DNA of 34,973 nt from Actinomycetota bacterium (GTDB taxonomy: Bacteria > Actinomycetota > Actinomycetes > Actinomycetales > Microbacteriaceae), in NCBI GenBank assembly GCA_020161315.1, contig JAIUOH010000033.1, positions 1 through 34,973 on the forward strand, read 5' to 3'. Both the position numbers and the translations under genes were made by a program. The notes beneath the pieces were generated by a model. The model did no database searches. It had not been told where the DNA came from and saw only the letters and a list, made by a program, of their open reading frames with translations. Positions 1 to 7,452 of the stretch are shown here, piece after piece (the first letter of the stretch is position 1; every line of letters begins with the position of its first letter).

Positions 1-277
1 CCGCCACAACCATCGTTGGTTGCGGGTGAAAGCAATCCTCAGCGAAGTCCCGCCAGAGTGCTACCAGATGCACCCACGAGTGCAACCAGATCGACCCACG
101 CCTGCTACCGACAAGCTCGGCTAAACACAAATTCGGGTCACAACCGCACGGTGCGCGGCGGGGTTTTCCGTGCTTTTCTGACCCGAATTTTGAGTGCGGG
201 ATGACGAGGGCACGGCAGTGGGGCACGGGAGTGGGCCGACAGCGGCACGAGAGTGACCGTTGGTTTATTGGTAGGTA
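1..277. other. Gene-free left edge with degenerate repeats
   Basis: I see no convincing gene here; the only open frame (16-204) is short and has no ribosome binding site. The stretch holds an imperfect 22-nt tandem pair (58-79 and 80-101, 18 of 22 identical), a nested hairpin (129-190) and three 13-nt imperfect repeats of the form GGCACGRSAGTG (208-220, 221-233, 243-255). A small hairpin with arms caacca/tggttg lies near position 10. It may be the end of a repeat-rich intergenic region that continues to the left of the window. Confidence 0.5.
129..190. other. Nested inverted repeat (two-tier hairpin)
   Basis: A perfect 12-bp outer stem pairs 129-140 (aaattcgggtca) with 179-190. Inside it a 6-bp stem pairs 146-151 (gcacgg) with 168-173. 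Neither side has a clear T-tract matching a simple intrinsic terminator. It could be a bidirectional terminator for a gene beyond the left edge, a small structured RNA, or a miniature element. Function unknown. Confidence 0.5.
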
Positions 278-324
278 ACAGAAAAGGATCCCTCCCGCAC
301 ACTGCGGGAGGGATCCTTTTCTGT
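278..324. terminator. Perfect 22-bp hairpin, probable original acnA terminator
   Basis: Positions 278-299 are perfectly complementary to 303-324 around the 3-nt loop CAC. The stem ends in AAAAGG/CCTTTT, so each strand has a short T-run at the 3' base and the structure can act in both directions. It lies just beyond the distal copy of the acnA 3' end. This suggests it was the original acnA terminator before the intervening 116 bp arrived. Confidence 0.8.
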
Positions 325-336
325 AGAAGCTAACCC

Positions 337-375
337 TTAGACGAGCGACCGCAGTACGTACTGCAGAATGCCCCC
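337..375 (-). pseudogene. Duplicated acnA 3' end (distal copy)
   Basis: On the minus strand this stretch encodes [12 protein letters not shown] followed by a TAA stop, the same 12 residues that end the intact aconitase, and it has no upstream coding sequence. It matches 457-491 at 32 of 35 bases (341-375). This copy uses the GC-rich codons normal for the genome (GTC, CTC, CGG, CTG). The copy attached to acnA instead has GTA, CTT, AGG and TTG. The distal copy, next to the strong terminator at 278-324, therefore looks like the ancestral gene end. Confidence 0.75.
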
Positions 376-491
376 GCGGCCGACAAGTGAGCAGCGATTT
401 CTCGCTGGTCACCGGCCGCGCCGAAGACGTCTCGGCTTAGGCTCATTCAGACCTATACAAGCGACCTCAATACGTACTGCAGAATGCCCCC
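341..491. repeat. 35-bp direct repeats flanking the segment downstream of acnA
   Basis: The copies are 341-375 and 457-491, 32 of 35 bases identical, offset by 116 bp. The proximal copy is the true end of acnA and the distal copy is a duplicate. The arrangement resembles attachment-site duplication, where an element inserted in a gene's 3' end carries a replacement end. Confidence 0.75.
376..456 (-). other. Structured 81-nt segment between the two acnA 3' ends
   Basis: Read on the minus strand, the segment follows the acnA 3' end (the TAG stop, 453-455, is within it). It contains AATGAGCCT (447-439), CCGAGACG (435-428) in a small GCCGA/TCGGC hairpin, and a large stem. The large stem has an outer 8-bp arm (375-382 with 414-421) and an inner arm of 11 pairs with one mismatch (388-397 region with 402-412), capped by the GNRA loop GAAA (401-398). 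The duplicated acnA 3' end follows. A segment with the same blocks in the same order lies after rnpB at 34748-34843. I do not recognise a described family. Confidence 0.5.
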
Positions 492-3122
492 ATTGCGGTA
501 GTAGTCAGCCTCACCCGGGGTGTCGATGCGAACCACAGCGTCGAACTCGATGACCGAGCCGTCTGCCTTGGTAGCCTTGACCGCAACGGTCTTCGGGGTG
601 ACACCCTCGTTGAGCGCGGTGACGCCCGAGATGTCGAACACCTCAGTGCCATCGAGGCCCAGGCTGTCTGCGCTCTCGCCAGCGGGGAACTGCAGCGGCA
701 GCACACCCATGCCGATCAGGTTCGAGCGGTGAATGCGCTCGAAGCTTTCGGTGATGACGGCCTTCACGCCCAGCAGGCTGGTGCCCTTTGCCGCCCAGTC
801 GCGCGACGAGCCCGAGCCGTACTCCTTGCCGCCGAGCACCACGAGCGGGGTGCCGGCTGCCTGGTAGTTCTGAGCCGCGTCGTACACGTACGCCTGCGGG
901 CCACCCTCGACGGTGAAATCACGGGTGAAGCCGCCCTCGACGTTGTCGAGCAGCTGGTTGCGGATGCGGATGTTCGCGAAGGTGCCGCGAATCATGACCT
1001 CGTGGTTGCCGCGACGCGAGCCGTAGGTGTTGAAGTCCTTGGGCTCGATGCCGTTCTCGACCAGGTACTGACCTGCCGGGGTCTCAGCCTTGAAGCTGCC
1101 GGCGGGGCTGATGTGGTCTGTAGTGACCGAATCGCCGAGCTTCAGCAGCACGCGGGCCGACGAGATGTCGGTGACGGGCTGCGGCTCTGCCGGCATGCCA
1201 TCGAAGTAGGGCGCCTTGCGCACATAGGTCGACTTTTCATCCCACGCGAAGGTGTTGCCGTCGGGCGTCGGCAGCGAGGTCCAGTGCTCGTCGCCATCGA
1301 AGACGGTGGCGTACTTTGCCTTGAACATGTCGCTGTCGATCGACGCGTCAGCGATCTGCTGCACCTCGACAGGGTCGGGCCAGATGTCGCGCAGGTAGAC
1401 ATCGTTGCCGTCACTGTCTTCGCCAAGCGACTGCGTCTCGAAGTCGAAGTCCATCGTGCCAGCAAGCGAGTAGGCGATGACCAGCGGCGGGCTCGCCAGG
1501 TAGTTCATCTTGATGTCGGGGTTGATGCGGCCCTCAAAGTTACGGTTGCCCGAGAGCACCGCGGTCACCGCGAGGTCGTGATCGTTGACTGCGTCAGAGA
1601 TCTCTTGGTTGAGCGGGCCCGAGTTACCAATGCAGGTCACGCAGCCGTAGCCAACGGTGTAGAAGCCGAGTGCCTCGAGGTCTTTGTTCAGACCCGACTT
1701 CTCGTAGTAGTCGGTAACCACCTTCGAGCCCGGCGCGAGCGTGGTCTTGACCCACGGCTTCGCCTTCAGGCCCTTGGCCGCAGCGTTACGCGCGAGAACG
1801 CCAGCCGCGAGCATCACCGAGGGGTTCGAGGTGTTGGTGCACGAGGTGATCGAGGCGAGAGTGACAGCGCCGTGATCGAGCTCGAACTCGCGCCCCTTCT
1901 CGTCCTTCACCTTTGCGGGGTTCGAGGCCTGCGCGTAGTTCTTGAGGTCGGTCTCGAACTGCGACTTCGAGTTCGACAGTTCGATGCGATCCTGCGGGCG
2001 CTTCGGGCCGGCGATCGACGCGACGACGGTCGAGAGATCAAGCTCGAGGTACTCGCTGAACTCTGGCTCGTTCGACGGGTCGTGCCACATGCCCTGGGCC
2101 TGGTTGTAGGCCTTGATGAGCGCGAGCTGCTCGTCGCTGCGGCCGGTGAGGCGCAGGTAGTCGAGGGTCACGTCATCGACCGGGAACATCGCGGCGGTCG
2201 AGCCAAACTCGGGGCTCATGTTGCCGATGGTGGCGCGGTTTGCGAGCGGCACCGAACCGACGCCCTCGCCGTAGAACTCGACGAACTTGCCGACCACACC
2301 GTGCCCCCGCAGCATCTGGGTAATGGTGAGCACCACGTCGGTCGCGGTCACGCCGGCGGGAATCGAGCCCGAGAGCTTGAAGCCGACGACGCGCGGAATC
2401 AGCATCGAGATGGGCTGGCCGAGCATTGCGGCCTCTGCCTCGATGCCGCCGACGCCCCAGCCGAGCACGCCGAGGCCGTTCTCCATGGTGGTGTGCGAGT
2501 CGGTACCGACGCAGGTGTCGGGGTACGCGAAGAGTTGGCCATCGATCTCACGGGTAAAGGTCACGCGCGCAAGGTACTCAATGTTGACCTGGTGCACGAT
2601 GCCGGTTCCGGGCGGAACCACCTTGAACTCGTCGAAGGCGCCCTGCCCCCAGCGCAAGAACTGGTAGCGCTCGCCGTTGCGCTGGTACTCGATCTCGACG
2701 TTGCGCGCAGCAGCCGAGGCCACGCCGTAGACGTCTGAAATCACCGAGTGGTCGATAACCATCTCGGCGGGAGCCAGCGGGTTGATCTTGTCGGGGCTGC
2801 CACCGAGGTCGACGACTGCCTCACGCATGGTGGCGAGGTCGACGACACAGGGCACACCCGTGAAGTCCTGCATGATCACGCGCGCGGGCGTGAACTGAAT
2901 CTCGGTGTCGGGCTCTGCGTTTGCATCCCACCCGCCAAGAGCCTCGATGTGCTGCTTCGTGACGTTCGCGCCGTCTTCGGTGCGAAGCAAGTTCTCGAGC
3001 AATACCTTCAGGCTGTACGGCAACCGCGCGGCGCCCTCAACCTTGTTGATGTCAAAGATCTGGTGCGACTTGCCGCCCACCTCAAGGGCAGTTTGCGCGC
3101 CGAAACTATTGAGAGATGCCAT
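453..3122 (-). CDS. acnA: Aconitate hydratase (AcnA type)
   Basis: Aconitase isomerises citrate to isocitrate through cis-aconitate in the cytosolic TCA cycle, using a [4Fe-4S] cluster. The 889-aa product has the usual AcnA length and two-part layout. The cluster cysteines lie in [12 protein letters not shown] and [14 protein letters not shown]. The C-terminal swivel domain carries [18 protein letters not shown], and the [13 protein letters not shown] segment is typical of the bacterial/IRP-like class. I chose the ATG at 3122 because GGAG sits 5 nt upstream; a GTG at 3128 in frame would overlap that site. Upstream lie a -10-like box and a palindrome (3141-3166), so the gene has its own promoter and is not simply read from DUF3159. 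The last codons (AGG, CTT, GTA, TTG) are unusual for this genome, and the gene end is duplicated at 337-375. Confidence 0.97.
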   Translation of the reverse strand: MASLNSFGAQTALEVGGKSHQIFDINKVEGAARLPYSLKVLLENLLRTEDGANVTKQHIEALGGWDANAEPDTEIQFTPARVIMQDFTGVPCVVDLATMREAVVDLGGSPDKINPLAPAEMVIDHSVISDVYGVASAAARNVEIEYQRNGERYQFLRWGQGAFDEFKVVPPGTGIVHQVNIEYLARVTFTREIDGQLFAYPDTCVGTDSHTTMENGLGVLGWGVGGIEAEAAMLGQPISMLIPRVVGFKLSGSIPAGVTATDVVLTITQMLRGHGVVGKFVEFYGEGVGSVPLANRATIGNMSPEFGSTAAMFPVDDVTLDYLRLTGRSDEQLALIKAYNQAQGMWHDPSNEPEFSEYLELDLSTVVASIAGPKRPQDRIELSNSKSQFETDLKNYAQASNPAKVKDEKGREFELDHGAVTLASITSCTNTSNPSVMLAAGVLARNAAAKGLKAKPWVKTTLAPGSKVVTDYYEKSGLNKDLEALGFYTVGYGCVTCIGNSGPLNQEISDAVNDHDLAVTAVLSGNRNFEGRINPDIKMNYLASPPLVIAYSLAGTMDFDFETQSLGEDSDGNDVYLRDIWPDPVEVQQIADASIDSDMFKAKYATVFDGDEHWTSLPTPDGNTFAWDEKSTYVRKAPYFDGMPAEPQPVTDISSARVLLKLGDSVTTDHISPAGSFKAETPAGQYLVENGIEPKDFNTYGSRRGNHEVMIRGTFANIRIRNQLLDNVEGGFTRDFTVEGGPQAYVYDAAQNYQAAGTPLVVLGGKEYGSGSSRDWAAKGTSLLGVKAVITESFERIHRSNLIGMGVLPLQFPAGESADSLGLDGTEVFDISGVTALNEGVTPKTVAVKATKADGSVIEFDAVVRIDTPGEADYYRNGGILQYVLRSLV

Positions 3123-3140
3123 GACCACTCCGTTCGAATT

Positions 3141-3166
3141 TATCTCGATGTCAAGATAATTCTATA
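3141..3166 (-). promoter_or_regulatory. acnA: acnA promoter with overlapping palindromic operator
   Basis: On the minus strand TATAGAAT (3166-3159) is a good -10 box. Directly after it lies an 18-nt inverted repeat of the form TATCTYGAYRTCRAGATA (3158-3141), where arm mismatches are all transitions. The expected transcription start near 3152 falls inside the repeat, which suits a repressor. I cannot name the regulator; it does not resemble the corynebacterial AcnR site as I recall it. No good -35 is visible. Confidence 0.5.
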
Positions 3167-3224
3167 CCTTCCAGGCGGAAAGAGGATCGCCGCACCGCCA
3201 GGCACGCAAGCGCCCTACGGCGTG

Positions 3225-4004
3225 TCATTCATCTGATGAGCTTGACGAGGCCTCGCCTGCACCCCTCGATGCAACCTCGTCGTCGGCTCCGTCTTCTGTT
3301 GCGGGCGGGCCGACCATCGCGCTCACGCGTTCGAGCAGCAACCAGGTAAAGAGCACCGCGAGCGCAAACAGCGGCACACCCATAACCAGGCGAGCAACGC
3401 CGAGCGCGCCCACCTCATCGGCGAAGAAAAGTGGCAGCTGCACGGCAAGACGTGCGGCAAAAACGACGATCCAGACGAGCGTGACCACCACTGCAGCCCG
3501 CTTGAGTGCAGGCACTCCCCGCCACTCGGTCATCGATCCTCGGAACATGCCAAACAGCAACCCCACGAGCGGCCAGCCGATGAGCAGTGAAATCGTGTGC
3601 GCCAAGATCCAAGCGCCGTTGATGAAGAAACCGGGCACGAAGTAGCTGCTGCCCTCGCCAGAAAACATCACAGCCGCGGCACAGATGACAACGCCAATCA
3701 CGCCCGAGAGCGCCGCCGTCAGGGGCTCCTTGCGGCTGAGTCGCCACACCAGCGCGCCCGCTGCAAGCACTAGCGGAGCGACCGCCGAGAGGCGCGCATC
3801 CGCGGTGATGACAAACATCACGAGATACACCGTGGCAGGCAGCAACGACTCAACGACACCGCGCCAGCCACCGATGGCAGCGAGCACGCCGCCCGCGCTG
3901 ACCGCTTGGCCCGACATGCCGGCTTCGACGACTTTGCCGAGCCCGCCACCGAGGTTCTTACGTTGCGCCGAGTCTTCTGGCTGCTCGGGCATCGATGAGG
4001 TCAC
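3225..4004 (-). CDS. DUF3159 family membrane protein
   Basis: This 259-aa protein is a polytopic membrane protein of the actinobacterial DUF3159 family; no reaction is established. After a polar N-terminus (about 1-40), hydrophobic segments occur near residues 52-68, 75-85, 95-110, 125-150, 168-188 and 198-223. The tail is acidic and Ser-rich. The GTG start overlaps the TGA stop of DUF3710 in the sequence GTGA, so translation is probably coupled. Order dut-DUF3710-DUF3159 is a conserved actinobacterial neighbourhood, which supports the assignment. In some relatives an OB-fold gene and TrkA-type potassium genes lie here; they are absent in this window. Confidence 0.85.
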   Translation of the reverse strand: MTSSMPEQPEDSAQRKNLGGGLGKVVEAGMSGQAVSAGGVLAAIGGWRGVVESLLPATVYLVMFVITADARLSAVAPLVLAAGALVWRLSRKEPLTAALSGVIGVVICAAAVMFSGEGSSYFVPGFFINGAWILAHTISLLIGWPLVGLLFGMFRGSMTEWRGVPALKRAAVVVTLVWIVVFAARLAVQLPLFFADEVGALGVARLVMGVPLFALAVLFTWLLLERVSAMVGPPATEDGADDEVASRGAGEASSSSSDE

Positions 4005-4660
4005 GCCGCGGTCGTTCCCGTGGGGTTCTGCGCGACTCCTGCTGGCACCTGCAGTTGCAGCAACTCGCTTGGAGGCATCGGCTGATCGCCGCGCACCACG
4101 ACCATGTCACGGAAGAGCTCGATCACCTTGGCGCGCGCCTGGGCATCTTCTGCTGCAGCGCCCATAATGACGCCGCGCAGCATCCAACGGGGGCCGTCTA
4201 CCGCCACGAAGCGCACGGTTCGAGTGCCGCCTCCCTGCTCCTCAGGAACGGGCGACACCGCAACGAGCTCGGGGCCAAGCTCACCCTCGGCTTCTTCGAT
4301 TCGGGCACCCTGCGACGTGAGCTGAGTCGAGATGTCATTACGAACCTGATGCCAAAGACCCGTGGTCTTCGGAGCCGAAAACGCCTGCACCTGGAGGAGC
4401 GAGCCCTCGAAGTCGAGGGTCACCGCGACGACGCGCTTAGCGCGCTCGTCTACCTCGAGGCGAAGCTGCAGGCCCTCGCGAGGCGCAACCTTGATGCCGC
4501 CGAAGTCAACGTAAGGGCGCATCGTCGGCACCTCAACAAGATCGAAAGGGCCGGCCGTTTCGCGGTCGGCGGGGGCCGACTTTGAAGAGTCGATCTCGGC
4601 TACGGTCTCTGACTGGGCAAGCTCAAGCTCGTCTGAAGCGTTCGAAGTCTCGTCGCTCAT
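4001..4660 (-). CDS. DUF3710 domain protein
   Basis: This 219-aa soluble protein has an acidic N-terminus (1-35), then the DUF3710 core. Recognisable landmarks are GPFDLVEVP (about 37-45), VDFGGIKV, LQLRLEVDE, SLLQVQAFSAPKTTGLW and DGPRWMLRGVIMG, ending in VVVRGDQPMPPSELL. The function is unknown; conservation next to dut suggests a cytosolic housekeeping role but nothing more. The ATG at 4660 is preceded by GAAAGAAG. Its stop overlaps the DUF3159 start by 4 nt. The 69-nt gap to dut contains only a short GCGC/GCGC hairpin and no clear terminator, so the three genes are likely one operon. Confidence 0.88.
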   Translation of the reverse strand: MSDETSNASDELELAQSETVAEIDSSKSAPADRETAGPFDLVEVPTMRPYVDFGGIKVAPREGLQLRLEVDERAKRVVAVTLDFEGSLLQVQAFSAPKTTGLWHQVRNDISTQLTSQGARIEEAEGELGPELVAVSPVPEEQGGGTRTVRFVAVDGPRWMLRGVIMGAAAEDAQARAKVIELFRDMVVVRGDQPMPPSELLQLQVPAGVAQNPTGTTAA

Positions 4661-4729
4661 GGTGTGTTGCTTCTTTCGTTTGCGGCCACACGCGCTGCTG
4701 GCGCGGACCCGATGTGTCTGAGGTAAATC

Positions 4730-5179
4730 TTAAGCTTGATCTCGCACGCCAGTCGAACCAAAACCGCCTTCACCGCGCGCGCTCGATTCAAGATCTTGCA
4801 CCGGCGTGAACACTGCTCGCGACACGGGCATGACGATCAGCTGCGCAATGCGATCGCCCGGGGCAATCTCAAAGGCCTCGCGCGGGTCGAGGTTGATCAG
4901 CGGCACCTTGATTTCGCCGCGGTACCCAGCATCGATGGTGCCCGGAGAGTTCACGATCGAGATGCCGTGCTTCACCGCGAGGCCGCTGCGAGGCACCACA
5001 AAGGCTGCGTAACCCTCAGGAAGCGCGAAGCGAAGGCCAGTGCCCACGAGTGCGCGCTCCCCCGGTTCAAGCACGAGCGACTCGGTGCTTCGCAAATCTG
5101 CGCCGGCGTCACCGGGCTGTGCGTACGAAGGAATCTGTGCGTCTTCGCCCACAATAGGAACTTCAATAACATCGCTCAC
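4730..5179 (-). CDS. dut: dUTP diphosphatase
   Basis: dUTPase hydrolyses dUTP to dUMP and pyrophosphate, which keeps uracil out of DNA and supplies thymidylate synthesis. The 149-aa chain is typical of the trimeric family. All five motifs are present: GDAGADLRS (motif 1), PRSGLAVKHGISI (2), GTIDAGYRGEIKVPLINL (3, with the base-stacking Tyr), GDRIAQLIV (4), and the C-terminal glycine-rich RGEGGFGSTG (5). The start is GTG at 5179; a -10 box (TAGCCT) ends only 6 nt before it, so the transcript is probably leaderless. It heads the dut-DUF3710-DUF3159 run and is divergent from DUF3093. Confidence 0.97.
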   Translation of the reverse strand: MSDVIEVPIVGEDAQIPSYAQPGDAGADLRSTESLVLEPGERALVGTGLRFALPEGYAAFVVPRSGLAVKHGISIVNSPGTIDAGYRGEIKVPLINLDPREAFEIAPGDRIAQLIVMPVSRAVFTPVQDLESSARGEGGFGSTGVRDQA

Positions 5180-5185
5180 CCAGAC

Positions 5186-5191
5186 AGGCTA
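5186..5191 (-). promoter_or_regulatory. dut: dut -10 box, probable leaderless promoter
   Basis: Minus-strand TAGCCT lies 6 nt before the GTG start of dut, so transcription should begin at the start codon. No Shine-Dalgarno sequence is present and no good -35 box is visible. Confidence 0.55.
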
Positions 5192-5210
5192 GCGGATGCC
5201 GGGCGACTGG

Positions 5211-5216
5211 GATAAT
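5211..5216 (+). promoter_or_regulatory. DUF3093 -10 box, probable leaderless promoter
   Basis: GATAAT ends 6 nt before the ATG at 5223 and no Shine-Dalgarno sequence intervenes. Transcription should begin at the start codon. The box sits back to back with the dut promoter in a 43-bp divergent gap. Confidence 0.55.
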
Positions 5217-5222
5217 AGAAGC

Positions 5223-5690
5223 ATGAGCAACAACTCCACTTCCAGCTATCGCGAACGACTCTGGCCCTCACCCGGCTTGCTGATTGCGTTGCTGTTGTTG
5301 CTGCCGGCGGTTGCGATGGTGATGACACCGATCAATGCGGCGTTTGCGATTCCAACCGCAGTGGCAGCCTACGCACTGATCGCGGGCTCGCTGGTAGTCA
5401 TGTCGCCGACAGTGCAGGTTGCCGAAGGATTCTTGAGCGCAGGCAGCGCCCGGGTGCCTGTCTCGGCGCTCGGAGAGGTGCAGGTGCTCGACGATGAGGC
5501 ACTGCGCAAGACCATCGGCCCGGGTGCCGACGCACGCGCCTTTCTGCTCGTGCGCGGCTTCATCCATCGCGGCCTGCGCATCGAAATTGTCGACGCAAAT
5601 GACCCAACACCCTACTGGGTGCTCACAAGCAGAAAACCCCAGCGCTTCGCCGATGCAATTGCAACGGCGAAGGCCGGGGTCAAGGTCTAG
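5223..5690 (+). CDS. DUF3093 family membrane protein
   Basis: The 155-aa protein has two adjacent hydrophobic segments (about residues 19-36 and 40-60, rich in Leu/Ala/Val) followed by a cytosolic domain of about 90 residues containing GSARVPVSALGEVQVLD and a C-terminal PYWVLTSRKPQRFADAI. This fits the DUF3093 family of actinobacterial PH-like membrane proteins; the function is unknown. An upstream in-frame ATG at 5196 exists, but the -10 box at 5211-5216 would lie inside that frame, so I prefer 5223. It is convergent with DUF4193, with 3 nt between the stops. Confidence 0.85.
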   Translation: MSNNSTSSYRERLWPSPGLLIALLLLLPAVAMVMTPINAAFAIPTAVAAYALIAGSLVVMSPTVQVAEGFLSAGSARVPVSALGEVQVLDDEALRKTIGPGADARAFLLVRGFIHRGLRIEIVDANDPTPYWVLTSRKPQRFADAIATAKAGVKV

Positions 5691-5693
5691 CGC

Positions 5694-5981
5694 TTAGGCG
5701 CACTCAGCGCAAACAGGCCCCAGCTTGCTCTCGTGATCGAGCTGCGAGCGGTGACGCACCAAGAAACAGTTCACGCAGGTGAACTCATCGTCTTGCTGCG
5801 GCAGCACCACAACGTCGAGCTCAAGATCAGACAGATCTGCACCAGCGAGCTCAAAACCCGGGTTGTCGGCGTCTTCCGAGTCGATCGAAGACGCCCCCTT
5901 CGTGGGCACGCGCTCTTTGAGGGCCTCGATCGATTCTGACTCGTCGTCAGACTTCCGGGGGGCGTCGTAATCGGTAGCCAT
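5694..5981 (-). CDS. DUF4193 zinc-ribbon-like small protein
   Basis: This 95-aa acidic protein ends in a treble-clef-like segment with two CxxC pairs (FTCVNCFLV and GPVCAECA) separated by a basic stretch RHRSQLDHESK. It probably binds one zinc ion. The N-terminal half is polar and probably disordered. DUF4193 is conserved across actinobacteria beside sepH and dut, but its role is not known to me. AGGAG lies 4 nt before the ATG. It is divergent from sepH; the 232-nt gap between them must hold both promoters. Confidence 0.9.
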   Translation of the reverse strand: MATDYDAPRKSDDESESIEALKERVPTKGASSIDSEDADNPGFELAGADLSDLELDVVVLPQQDDEFTCVNCFLVRHRSQLDHESKLGPVCAECA

Positions 5982-6213
5982 GCTCTCCTACGCTTCTTCT
6001 CAAAAACTCTCGAACTGCGGCCATAGTTTGCCGCAAGAACCCCCCTCGGCGCAAACTCATTACCCGTGAATATGCTGAGCGCGAACCGCGATCCCACGTA
6101 TTTAGCCAGCAAGCGGCGAACAAGTGCCGCGAATTTTCGCAACCATCCGGCTCAATGTGGCGCTGACCCCCGTGAACATGGCACGCTGGGTGTGGAGTGC
6201 GGAAGGAACAGCA

Positions 6214-7452
6214 ATGGATGAATTGCGGGTAGTACGGCGCGAGGACCAGTCGCTAATCGTTGCAAACGAGGCGGGCGATGAATACCGCTTGGTGATCGAC
6301 GGCAGCGTGCTCGCTGACCTGCGCCACCTGGCACGCCAGAGCACCGGCGCAGCGCGCATTAACCCGCGCGAAATCCAATCGCTGGTGCGCGCCGGCAAAA
6401 GCCGAGCCGAGATCATGGAGCTTACCGGCGCCGAAGAGAGCGACATCGAGCGCTACGAAGAGCCGGTGCTCGCTGAGCGCCGCTTCATACTCTCGACCGC
6501 GCAGGCGGTGCCCGTGCGCACTAGCCCCTCGGAGCCGAGCGAAGAGAACTTTGGCGCGGTGATTGCCGAGCGCCTCATCGGCTTGGCCGCGCAGAAGATT
6601 CTTTGGTCGTCGTGGCGCGACGAAGAAGCAGGCTGGATGATAGGGCTTGAATTCGTTTCGCGTGACGTCTCACACCGCGCTGTTTGGACGTTTGAGCATC
6701 GCAAGGGCGTGCTTTCTCCGATCACCCCCGACGCAGTTTCTCTGTCGCGACAGGGCGACGTCGGTGATCGCCTCATTCCGAAGCTCCGTGCGGTCGATGC
6801 CTCGGGCGAAAAGGATCGCTTTGACTCTGACGCGTTTGATCGCGAGGGGCTGCTCGGCATCGAGAGCGAACACGAAGCCACCGACGATGCGGCCACGCCG
6901 TCTATCGATGCGGTGACCAGCGACGACACGATTCCTGCACAGGCATCGACTCCGATGAGCCCCGGAACCGAGGCAGCCGTGCGTGCGGGCCACCCGTCGA
7001 CCGCGTCGATTCCGGTAGTGAGCCCCGAGGACGAGTTTGCGAGGCGTCGCGAGATTGACCAGCGTGCAATCAAGACGCCCGAGCCAGAGACCCACGACCT
7101 CGGTCAAACCGCAGACCTGCTCGACGCGCTGCGCCGCCGCAGGGGTGCGCGCGACGCCGACTCGGCTCAGCAACCAGCTGAACACCCAGCAGATGAGCAA
7201 GCCGCCGCACCCGTGCAGCAGCTGCCACTGAAGGGCCTCGACTGGCGCGCTGTTGAACCGGAGACGCAGCGCGACGAACCGCAGCCCGAGGCTTCAGGTG
7301 CTCCCAATGCGGCACCCACGGAAGCCACCCCGCAACAGCCCGCACAAGACAAAAGGCAGGGCGAATCGGCGAAGAACGGCAAACGTCGCGCTTCGATTCC
7401 AAGCTGGGATGACATTCTCTTCGGCACGCGAAGCGAAGAAGACCCGAACTAG
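6214..7452 (+). CDS. sepH: Cell division protein SepH (DUF3071)
   Basis: SepH binds FtsZ and stimulates its assembly during septation in actinobacteria. The 412-aa protein starts with MDELRVVRREDQ and has the DUF3071 domain over roughly residues 1-170, including a helix-turn-helix-like segment (NPREIQSLVRAGKSRAEI). The region from about 175 on is low-complexity, acidic and Pro/Gln/Ala-rich, and ends in a short conserved-looking patch (RRASIPSWDDILFGTR). That architecture matches the Streptomyces protein. The start at 6214 has GGAAGG 7 nt upstream; the longer frame from 6124 lacks such a site. The gene is convergent with the phosphatase gene, with stops directly abutting at 7452/7453. Confidence 0.9.
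   Translation: MDELRVVRREDQSLIVANEAGDEYRLVIDGSVLADLRHLARQSTGAARINPREIQSLVRAGKSRAEIMELTGAEESDIERYEEPVLAERRFILSTAQAVPVRTSPSEPSEENFGAVIAERLIGLAAQKILWSSWRDEEAGWMIGLEFVSRDVSHRAVWTFEHRKGVLSPITPDAVSLSRQGDVGDRLIPKLRAVDASGEKDRFDSDAFDREGLLGIESEHEATDDAATPSIDAVTSDDTIPAQASTPMSPGTEAAVRAGHPSTASIPVVSPEDEFARRREIDQRAIKTPEPETHDLGQTADLLDALRRRRGARDADSAQQPAEHPADEQAAAPVQQLPLKGLDWRAVEPETQRDEPQPEASGAPNAAPTEATPQQPAQDKRQGESAKNGKRRASIPSWDDILFGTRSEEDPN

Noticed and set aside
376-456. Possible hammerhead ribozyme (CTGAATGAG resembling CTGATGAG)
   Set aside because: The core has an extra A, the rnpB copy reads CTAATGAG, and no stem II followed by CGAAA and stem III can be drawn. The conserved catalytic core is absent.
729-2738. 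669-aa open frame antisense to acnA
   Set aside because: It mirrors the highly conserved aconitase frame, is Arg/Val/Asp-biased as shadow frames in GC-rich DNA are, and has no ribosome binding site.
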